Shown here one piece after another: positions 1 through 5,080 of a DNA stretch of 5,916 nt. Source of the stretch: Eggerthellaceae bacterium (GTDB taxonomy: Bacteria; Actinomycetota; Coriobacteriia; Coriobacteriales; Eggerthellaceae). Location of the stretch: contig JAFYTB010000286.1 in NCBI GenBank assembly GCA_017559045.1, positions 1-5,916 of the forward strand. The letters are read 5' to 3'. A model generated the notes under the pieces. The model was not told where the DNA came from. It searched no databases and saw only the letters and a list, made by a program, of their open reading frames with translations. The position numbers and the translations under genes were made by a program. Positions within the stretch are counted from its first letter, which is position 1. Each line of letters starts with the position of its first letter.

Positions 1-290
1 ATGTCCATAAGCTTGGCAAAGCCAAGAACACCCACGGCAAGAATGGCACACAGCACGACAACGGCGCCAATGAGGATGCCCTTCTTGCGGCGCTCGCGCT
101 TGAGGCTCTTCGAATAGTTGGCAGAACCATGTACGCGGGAATACGGATTCGCAGCAGCAATTGCGCTCGAATCCTTCTCATAGACAGCACGCGAATACGG
201 GTTGATGATTGGCTGGATCTCCTCGCCCGGCACCTCGTTATTCAGCTCGTTATTCTCTTCGTTATTCAAATTCTTCTCGGAATCGACCAC
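1..290 (-). CDS. Single-pass membrane protein, N-terminal part only (runs off left edge)
   Basis: The reading frame is open from a GTG at 290 to the window edge and gives 96 residues. I chose GTG because AAAGAGGAG lies 9 bases upstream and the frame has no ATG until residue 95; a TTG at 308 is a weaker alternative. Residues 1-25 are acidic and Asn-rich, with NNEE, NNEL and NNEV in tandem. Residues 30-60 contain the motif NPYSR twice (30-34 and 49-53). A basic stretch KRERRKK (64-70) precedes one membrane segment (about 71-91, GILIGAVVVLCAILAVGVLG). This is type II topology: cytosolic disordered tail, one helix, then an extracellular domain that lies outside the window. Many LytR-CpsA-Psr proteins, sortases and other envelope proteins start this way, so the family cannot be named. 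It follows murT on the same strand after 144 bases and may have its own promoter. Confidence 0.7.
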   Translation of the reverse strand, partial: MVDSEKNLNNEENNELNNEVPGEEIQPIINPYSRAVYEKDSSAIAAANPYSRVHGSANYSKSLKRERRKKGILIGAVVVLCAILAVGVLGFAKLMD

Positions 291-356
291 AGCGGAAGGC
301 TCCTCTTTCAAGCCCCATCGTGAACATTCGGGGCGTTGTCTACTACAAGAGGTTCA

Positions 357-385
357 ATTTTGAAGCGGGCTTTTTCATCTGACAA
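357..385 (-). promoter_or_regulatory. Candidate promoter for the partial membrane protein
   Basis: On the minus strand TTGTCA (380-385, 5 of 6 matches to the -35 consensus) and CAAAAT (357-362, 4 of 6 to the -10 consensus) are separated by exactly 17 bases. Transcription would begin near 350 and leave a leader of about 60 bases before the GTG at 290. The site lies in the 144-base gap after murT, so it would let the downstream gene be expressed apart from murT. This is a motif match only. Confidence 0.35.
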
Positions 386-434
386 GGGAAATGCAGCCAT
401 CTCCACGCAAAATGCCCGAAGCCAACGCTTCTGC

Positions 435-1823
435 CTAAAGTCGATCGAGTACGACCTTGACCTCGGGCAGCGCCGTATAGTTTGCGATCACGTACACGCC
501 AGCATTTTCCGCCAAGCCGCTCTCGGGCAGGGCCGACAGAACATCCTCGATGCCATCAACCAACTGCGCATCCAGGCCAGCACGCGCAAGACGATCCCTC
601 AAATCCTCCTTGCGAAGACCGCCGGCAAATACGCGCAAACCAGCACTGGAAGCCGCGGCCAGCGTCTCGAAATCGACATCTGCAAGCCACGACACATCGC
701 GACCGTCGCCCTCTTTGTCGTTCACGAAGAAGGCAACCGCCTTCGGAGCCTCGTCAGCCAGAACGAGACGCAGATTCTCATTAAAGCCCGCAGGGTTCTT
801 CGCCAGGTTCAACAGAAGCGAGCGCTCGCCGATGGCATAGCGCTGGAGGCGTCCGTTCTTCGGATCAAACGCATCAGCCGCACGCTGGAACGCATCTGGC
901 GACACCCCAGTCAGTCGAGCTGCAACAAACGCAGACAGCAGGTTGTACACCAAATAGGCTGCACCCTGCGCATAACGCACTGAATCCTGGGACGGAGATG
1001 CGCACGCCGCCTCGCTCGCCCCAGACACCGCTTTCGCAGCAAGACCCTCGGAGCAAGTCGCGACAAAGCTCAGCCCATCGGCGCCCAAGCGCACTTCCTG
1101 AGCCGCAACATCCAACGAAGGACGAGCAAAGTCGCAGGCGTCGCATCGATACTCGCCCAGATGATCGTACTGACGAACCTGATAGACCAGCGGAGCTCCA
1201 CACTGCGGACACGCCTCGCTCTCCAGAGCACCCAACTTCGCAAGATCCATGTCATGGGCAACGCCCACCGCGATGCACGGATTCTTCACCGCAGCAGCAA
1301 TAGCCGCGCACTGCGGATCATCAGCGGTATACACAAGCGTGGTTCGCGGGGACGCAGAAAGCGCACCGACGATGCTTTCGCGAATGCGACCCATTCCGCC
1401 CATGCGATCCTCCTGATCGCGGAACAGATTGAGCAGCACCACATAGTCAGCCTGAAGCTGCGGAAGAATCCTCGCCATCCACAGCTCGTCGGTCTCGAAC
1501 ACTCCCCAATCAGCTCTCGGCGTCTGGAGCAAAGTGGTCGCAACACCGGAGTCGAGGTTCGCACCGCTTCGATTGCACGCAACGGTCATGCCTGCAGCCT
1601 CGATAGAATCTGCCAGCAGATTCGTAACCGTGGTCTTACCGTTAGTGCCCACCACCACAATGGAACCCTTGGAAAGGCGCGCGCTCAGATGCCCGATAAG
1701 ATCAGCGTCGACGTACAGCGCAATCTTTCCCGGCATATTGCCAGCCGGACGATGCAGCACATTACGCAGGCCCCACGTCAACACCGCACCCGTTGCCTTT
1801 GCCAAACCAAATCGAAGCCCCAT
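435..1823 (-). CDS. murT: MurT-type Mur ligase, lipid II isoglutaminyl synthase subunit
   Basis: In characterised species MurT works with GatD in the cytosol to amidate the D-glutamate of the lipid II stem peptide to D-isoglutamine; MurT activates the glutamate with ATP and GatD supplies ammonia from glutamine. The 462 residues fit the family length. Visible marks are the ATP-binding P-loop GTNGKTT (59-65), the Mur-ligase middle-domain motif NLFRDQEDR (132-140), and a four-cysteine zinc ribbon (C205, C208, C227, C230) that is typical of MurT and absent from ordinary Mur ligases. The C-terminal DUF1727 domain has KNPAGFNE (342-349) and DGRDVSWLADVDFE (373-386), the acidic segment that in known complexes contributes an Asp to the GatD active site. 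The stretch 257-282 is Ala/Ser-rich and looks like a loop insertion. The ATG has GGAAAG 7 bases upstream. gatD, normally adjacent, is not next to it on either side. Confidence 0.93.
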   Translation of the reverse strand: MGLRFGLAKATGAVLTWGLRNVLHRPAGNMPGKIALYVDADLIGHLSARLSKGSIVVVGTNGKTTVTNLLADSIEAAGMTVACNRSGANLDSGVATTLLQTPRADWGVFETDELWMARILPQLQADYVVLLNLFRDQEDRMGGMGRIRESIVGALSASPRTTLVYTADDPQCAAIAAAVKNPCIAVGVAHDMDLAKLGALESEACPQCGAPLVYQVRQYDHLGEYRCDACDFARPSLDVAAQEVRLGADGLSFVATCSEGLAAKAVSGASEAACASPSQDSVRYAQGAAYLVYNLLSAFVAARLTGVSPDAFQRAADAFDPKNGRLQRYAIGERSLLLNLAKNPAGFNENLRLVLADEAPKAVAFFVNDKEGDGRDVSWLADVDFETLAAASSAGLRVFAGGLRKEDLRDRLARAGLDAQLVDGIEDVLSALPESGLAENAGVYVIANYTALPEVKVVLDRL

Positions 1824-1874
1824 GCTCGTTCTTTCCGTTCCTCAGCTCGTATTTCACGCATTTCGCGTCATCAG

Positions 1875-1880
1875 ATTATC
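1875..1880 (-). promoter_or_regulatory. Possible -10 element for murT
   Basis: GATAAT on the minus strand matches 5 of 6 bases of the -10 consensus and sits about 50 bases before the murT ATG. I see no convincing -35 element at 16-18 bases, so the call is weak. Confidence 0.25.
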
Positions 1881-1938
1881 ATCCAAGAAGCCGTTCCCGC
1901 TCCTTGCCGCACCATTTTAGCGCGACCCCCTCGCCACC

Positions 1939-1967
1939 TCTTCGTCAAGCCTGCGTTGCCCTATAAT
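1939..1967 (+). promoter_or_regulatory. Candidate promoter for the ArsB/NhaD-family transporter
   Basis: A perfect TATAAT (1962-1967) lies 55 bases before the GTG start of the transporter. The -35 region is poor: the best T-rich hexamer around 1939-1946 (TCTTCG or TTCGTC) matches the consensus weakly. A good -10 with a weak -35 is common in promoters that depend on an activator, but that is inference. Transcription would start near 1974. Confidence 0.45.
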
Positions 1968-1985
1968 TCACCAGGCACATTCGCC

Positions 1986-2001
1986 GAATGAGCATACATT
2001 C
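1986..2001. promoter_or_regulatory. Short inverted repeat in the transporter leader
   Basis: GAATG (1986-1990) and CATTC (1997-2001) are 5-base inverted arms around a 6-base centre. They fall between the expected transcription start (about 1974) and the ribosome site AGGGG (2012-2016). The position suits an operator, but arms this short occur often by chance. Confidence 0.2.
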
Positions 2002-2022
2002 AGACAAACACAGGGGATCCTC

Positions 2023-3294
2023 GTGACTACCGCTCAAATCGTCTCCGTCGTCGTGTTCGCAGTGGCGCTCGGAGTAATTGTTACCGAAAAGGTTCATCGC
2101 GCACTCGTAGCCATCACCGGCGCTGTTCTGCTCATCGTGCTGAAGGTCATCACCTTCGATGCAGCAATGAGCCATCTCGACTTCAACACACTTGGCGTCT
2201 TGCTGGGCATGATGATGTTCGTAGCCGTTGTGAAACAGTCAGGCGTGTTCGAATTCCTCGCCGTCAAATGCGCGCACATCGCCGGGGGCAATCCTTGGCG
2301 CCTTATGCTGCTGTTCGCTACCCTGACCGCATGCCTTTCGGCTCTTCTGGACAACGTCACCACGGTCCTGCTCATCGGCCCCATGACGCTCACCATGTGC
2401 AAGATGCTCGACCTCGATCCTGTACCGTTCTTCATTGTCGAGATCATGTGCTCCAACATCGGCGGTACCGCTACGCTTGTCGGCGACCCGCCCAACATCA
2501 TGATCGGCTCGGCGGCAGGCTTCAGCTTCTTCGACTTCATCATGGTTGACGCTCCGGCTGTCGTCATCATCATGGTGGCCATTCTTGCCGTCTTCTACTT
2601 CCTCTACGGACGCAAGATGCATGTCACCGCTGAGCAGCGAGATGCCATCATGGAGCTCGACCCTGCCAGCTACATCAAGAAGCCCCACCTTCTTAGGATG
2701 AGCGTAGCCACCACCATTCTCGTTGTCGCTGGCTTCATGCTTCATGGCGCGCTGCACATCGAGTCCTGCATCGTTGCCCTCGCTGGCGCAAGCGCCCTGC
2801 TCCTTCTCTCCGGAGAAAGCATTGAGGAGAGCCTGCATGACGTCGAGTGGACCACCCTCGCTTTCTTCGCGGGCCTGTTCATCATCGTTGGCTCTATGAC
2901 CGAAACCGGCGTTATCGGCATGGTTGCCAGCTGGCTCATCGAGATCACCCATGGCGAAATGTTCCTTGCCATGATGGTTCTTCTGTTTGGCTCGGCAATC
3001 ATCTCCGCATTCCTGGACAACATCCCGTTCGTAGCCACGATGATCCCCATCCTGCTTGCCATGGAGTCTTCCGGCATGGATGTCACCCCGATGTGGTGGG
3101 CGGTTTCGCTGGGCGCATGCCTCGGCGGCAACGGCTCGCTCATCGGCGCCAGCGCCAACGTCGTGCTTTCCGACATCAGCCGCAGGAATGGCTACGAAAT
3201 CACCTTCCTTCACTTCCTGAAGATCGGTTTCCCGCTCATGCTCCTGACTGTGGTTATTGCAGCCATCTACATGATCATTCGTTTCCCGGTGTAA
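2023..3294 (+). CDS. ArsB/NhaD-family (ion transporter superfamily) membrane permease
   Basis: The 423-residue protein is very hydrophobic, with roughly 10-12 membrane segments and one hydrophilic cytosolic loop near 197-223. Family signatures are LLDNVTTVLL (108-117) and GGTATLVGDPPNIMIG (147-162). Both recur in degenerate form in the second half, as FLDNIPFVATM (330-340) and GGNGSLIGASANVVLS (368-383). This matches the two-repeat architecture of the ion transporter superfamily, in which the DN and GDPPN-type segments form helix breaks at the ion and substrate site. Relatives include arsenite pumps (ArsB), Na+/H+ antiporters (NhaD) and the P-protein (OCA2) group; sequence alone does not settle the substrate. 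No arsR or arsenate reductase gene is nearby, which argues against a classic ars operon. The start is GTG at 2023, with AGGGG 6 bases upstream and a hydrophobic segment beginning at once. The gene is divergent from murT and stands alone before its own terminator. Confidence 0.9.
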   Translation: MTTAQIVSVVVFAVALGVIVTEKVHRALVAITGAVLLIVLKVITFDAAMSHLDFNTLGVLLGMMMFVAVVKQSGVFEFLAVKCAHIAGGNPWRLMLLFATLTACLSALLDNVTTVLLIGPMTLTMCKMLDLDPVPFFIVEIMCSNIGGTATLVGDPPNIMIGSAAGFSFFDFIMVDAPAVVIIMVAILAVFYFLYGRKMHVTAEQRDAIMELDPASYIKKPHLLRMSVATTILVVAGFMLHGALHIESCIVALAGASALLLLSGESIEESLHDVEWTTLAFFAGLFIIVGSMTETGVIGMVASWLIEITHGEMFLAMMVLLFGSAIISAFLDNIPFVATMIPILLAMESSGMDVTPMWWAVSLGACLGGNGSLIGASANVVLSDISRRNGYEITFLHFLKIGFPLMLLTVVIAAIYMIIRFPV

Positions 3295-3318
3295 AAGCCG
3301 CTAAGCGCAGAAACAAAC

Positions 3319-3362
3319 AATGCGCCAGCCGCCCACAAATGGCAGCTGGCGCATTTTCTTTT
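3319..3362 (+). terminator. Strong intrinsic terminator, possibly bidirectional
   Basis: An 11-base perfect stem (AATGCGCCAGC at 3319-3329 with GCTGGCGCATT at 3345-3355) can extend inward by three more pairs past one mismatch to a 7-base loop. It is followed by TTTTCTTTT on the plus strand. It sits 25 bases past the transporter stop. On the minus strand the stem is followed by ATTGTTTGTTT, which could also stop the opposing transcript that ends with the gene at 3386. Confidence 0.9.
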
Positions 3363-3385
3363 GTCCTCAACTGCGGAAGCAGCGT

Positions 3386-3646
3386 CTATCCCGCTAAGAC
3401 GAGAATCCATCCAGCCATGATGGCCAACCAAAGAAGGACAAGAGCCAGGATGACATATCCAGACCAGCCCTCCTTGGGACCCGCCGCCACAATGCGATCA
3501 TATACGCGCCGAGCGCTCGGGTTAGCCTGGAGAAAAGCAGATCCCCGCTTCTTAGCGAAGAAAATGACGACGGTAGCCAACATGAGCAGCGGAAAACAGG
3601 CAAACGATGCGTAGATCATCGCATCGAACATAGCGGAACCTGTCAT
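3386..3646 (-). CDS. Small two-pass membrane protein, function unknown
   Basis: This 86-residue protein has two clear membrane segments, about residues 11-31 and 62-84. A basic, soluble loop joins them (AKKRGSAF, then ANPSARRVYDRI and GPKEG, 31-60), so both ends probably face outward by the positive-inside rule. The start is well supported: AGGAGG lies 8 bases before the ATG. It is the last gene of the minus-strand cluster, 59 bases after the 52-residue gene, and ends before the shared terminator. I do not recognise the family. Its setting behind two SLH proteins suggests an envelope role, which is inference only. Confidence 0.75.
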   Translation of the reverse strand: MTGSAMFDAMIYASFACFPLLMLATVVIFFAKKRGSAFLQANPSARRVYDRIVAAGPKEGWSGYVILALVLLWLAIMAGWILVLAG

Positions 3647-3671
3647 GGCATAGACCTCCTCTGCTTACGGA

Positions 3672-3713
3672 TACTTGCAGGTGCATACAGCTTACTTGCA
3701 ACTCGTTACAGCT
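3672..3713. repeat. Tandem 21-base duplication across the stop codon of the 52-residue gene
   Basis: Unit 1 (3672-3692) and unit 2 (3693-3713) share TACTTGCA at their left and TACAGCT at their right, 16 of 21 bases in all; the differences lie in the middle. Unit 2 contains the stop codon of the small gene (3706-3708) and its last codons, so unit 1 is a decayed copy of that 3' end placed in the gap before the 86-residue gene. Confidence 0.7.
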
Positions 3714-3864
3714 TGCCGTCGCGCTTGAGCTCTTCGTACGCCTCGATGGTGCCACGCTTAACGGCATGCTTCACGAGGAAATAACCCACGACAATCAAGA
3801 TCAGCGGAATAACAAGAGTGCTCAAAATGACCAAGAGCTCGGGCAAACCCATTCCCCCAACCAT
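3706..3864 (-). CDS. 52-residue single-pass membrane protein, function unknown
   Basis: A short frame encodes 52 residues, ATG at 3864 to TAA at 3706-3708. AAGGTG lies 6 bases before the ATG, a good ribosome site. Residues 9-30 form one hydrophobic helix (LVILSTLVIPLILIVVGYFL at 11-30). A charged tail follows (KHAVKRGTIEAYEELKRDGKL, from 32), which could form a short amphipathic helix on the cytosolic side. It starts 35 bases after the stop of the SLH protein at 3900 and has no terminator before it, so it is probably co-transcribed. A membrane helix with positive charges on one side and a clean ribosome site argue that it is real despite its size. No family is recognised. Confidence 0.72.
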   Translation of the reverse strand: MVGGMGLPELLVILSTLVIPLILIVVGYFLVKHAVKRGTIEAYEELKRDGKL

Positions 3865-3899
3865 AGAAATCACCTTCCTCGCTACTTAAGCACTAAAGA

Positions 3900-5066
3900 C
3901 TACTGGTTATCCTCAGGTCGAACCAGATCGACGCTCTCGACCCTATCGTCTTTCATCAGATGGAACATGGCCTCACTCAAAGTCATGCCTTCGGGCAGGG
4001 TAATGTACGCGTTGAACCAGTAGGCATCCATATCAACCTCGTACCTAATCAACTCGATATTCCCGAACAGAGAGAGCGCATCATCGGCATCGGACCCCGG
4101 AAGACTCAGCAGAGCGGGATCGAGCGAATACGTCCTTGGTTCCGAAGGGCCAATCGGACGATCAGCGCCTAAATCCAGGACTTCTCGAGCAAAGTCGTAG
4201 TACGTCGTTCCATCGGCCACCGTGAGCTCGCCATCAAGGTCTACGATGAGCCTGCCCTCATCGTACCAAACGCGCTCATTCTTCATAACCCACCATGAAA
4301 CCAGGAACCCCTGCTTGACCCCAAAGTAATAGACAACCTTCTCATTGAATCGCATGAGCATCGCGGCGGCCTCGGCACGCGTAGCGATGCGCTGCGGGTA
4401 GAAGAAACGCATCTCAGCAGGTGGGTGGATAGGATCGGCTTCGTAGAACACCTTGCCCTCGACGAGCTCGTATTTCCTAGCGTAGTCGAAGCCCTCCCTA
4501 GCCCAGGAAGATACCTCGTCACGATCATAGAAGCCACGGGGAACCTCGAGGAAAATAGGAGGATACCAAGGGACGACGACAGGCGGATAGTAGAAGTCGG
4601 CCGCACGGGCCATGAAGGTCACGAACTCCTCGCGGGTGACGGGGTCGTTGGGACGGAAACGCCCGGCGCTGCCGCGAGCCACATCCTCGGCGACCGCCCA
4701 GTTGAGCGCTGCGGTGTAGTACATGCCGCCCTTCGTGTCGGAGAAGCCGCTCTCATTCGTTTCGACGTAGGAGACGGGATCGGAAGTCAGGCCGTCAGGG
4801 TCTCCCGTGATCACGCGGTACAGGGCGGTGACAACTTGGGCGCGAGTGAGGGTGTCCTCGGGACCGAACAGATCGGTCCCGGCGTAGCCGGTCATGAAGC
4901 CCTTCTCGGCGACGTACTCGATGCAGGCCTCGTTGTCCGCGCCATACCAGGCATCATCGGAAACATCGGAGAACGAGGATGCGAACGCCGGGCAGGCGAA
5001 CGCGAGGCTCAGGGCCACTGCGGCAACAACCGCTCCCAGACGAATGGTCGTAGACGAAATCTTCAT
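3900..5066 (-). CDS. Secreted SLH-domain cell-surface protein
   Basis: The 388-residue protein has a Sec signal peptide (K2 then a hydrophobic core at about 9-24, likely cut after AFA, residues 27-29). Three SLH repeats follow: about 31-86 (FSDVSDDAWY, TRAQ at 74-77), 107-157 (GFSDTKGG, TREE at 144-147) and 179-242 (FYDRDEVSSWA, TRAE at 229-232). Three SLH repeats with TRAE-like motifs are known to bind pyruvylated secondary cell-wall polymers, so the protein should sit on the outer face of the wall. A Pro/aromatic linker (159-176) separates repeats 2 and 3. The C-terminal part (about 250-388) is an unrecognised domain that ends in YITLPEGMTLSEAMFHLM and DDRVESVDLVRP; its paralogue at 5078 shares it. 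C25 lies near the signal cleavage region, but AFAC is a poor lipobox. AGGGAG is 5 bases before the ATG, and the upstream gene ends 11 bases away. Confidence 0.88.
   Translation of the reverse strand: MKISSTTIRLGAVVAAVALSLAFACPAFASSFSDVSDDAWYGADNEACIEYVAEKGFMTGYAGTDLFGPEDTLTRAQVVTALYRVITGDPDGLTSDPVSYVETNESGFSDTKGGMYYTAALNWAVAEDVARGSAGRFRPNDPVTREEFVTFMARAADFYYPPVVVPWYPPIFLEVPRGFYDRDEVSSWAREGFDYARKYELVEGKVFYEADPIHPPAEMRFFYPQRIATRAEAAAMLMRFNEKVVYYFGVKQGFLVSWWVMKNERVWYDEGRLIVDLDGELTVADGTTYYDFAREVLDLGADRPIGPSEPRTYSLDPALLSLPGSDADDALSLFGNIELIRYEVDMDAYWFNAYITLPEGMTLSEAMFHLMKDDRVESVDLVRPEDNQ
4584..4723. repeat. Near-identical SLH-2 segment, copy A
   Basis: This stretch codes for residues 115-161 of the SLH protein (most of SLH repeat 2) and matches 5777-5916 with only two differences (4620 C to T at 5813; 4707 C to T at 5900). 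Both differences are synonymous third-position changes. Copies are in the same orientation, 1193 bases apart. Confidence 0.95.
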
Positions 5067-5080
5067 GGCGTCTCCCTCTA
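5067..5080 (-). promoter_or_regulatory. Ribosome site fused to upstream stop codon
   Basis: The TAG that ends the upstream SLH gene runs straight into AGGGAG, which then lies 5 bases before the ATG of the next SLH gene. The 11-base gap leaves no room for a promoter, so the two SLH genes are almost surely on one transcript, with translation of the second likely coupled to the first. Confidence 0.8.

Noticed and set aside
418..431. Hairpin GAAGC/GCTTC just after the murT stop codon as a terminator
   Set aside because: The stem has only 5 pairs and no T-run follows on the minus strand.
1161..1991. 276-codon open frame on the plus strand opposite murT
   Set aside because: It lies antisense to a well-supported gene, has no recognisable domain, and its Arg, His and Ser-rich product is typical of the shadow of a GC-rich gene.
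2239..3213. 324-codon open frame on the minus strand opposite the transporter
   Set aside because: The product is charged and rich in Asp, Glu and His, with no motif; it mirrors the codons of the hydrophobic transporter, which has clear family signatures.
4989..4994. Lipoprotein reading of the first SLH protein via C25
   Set aside because: AFAC has Phe at -2 and Ala at -3, a poor lipobox, while AFA followed by SS is a good ordinary signal peptidase site.
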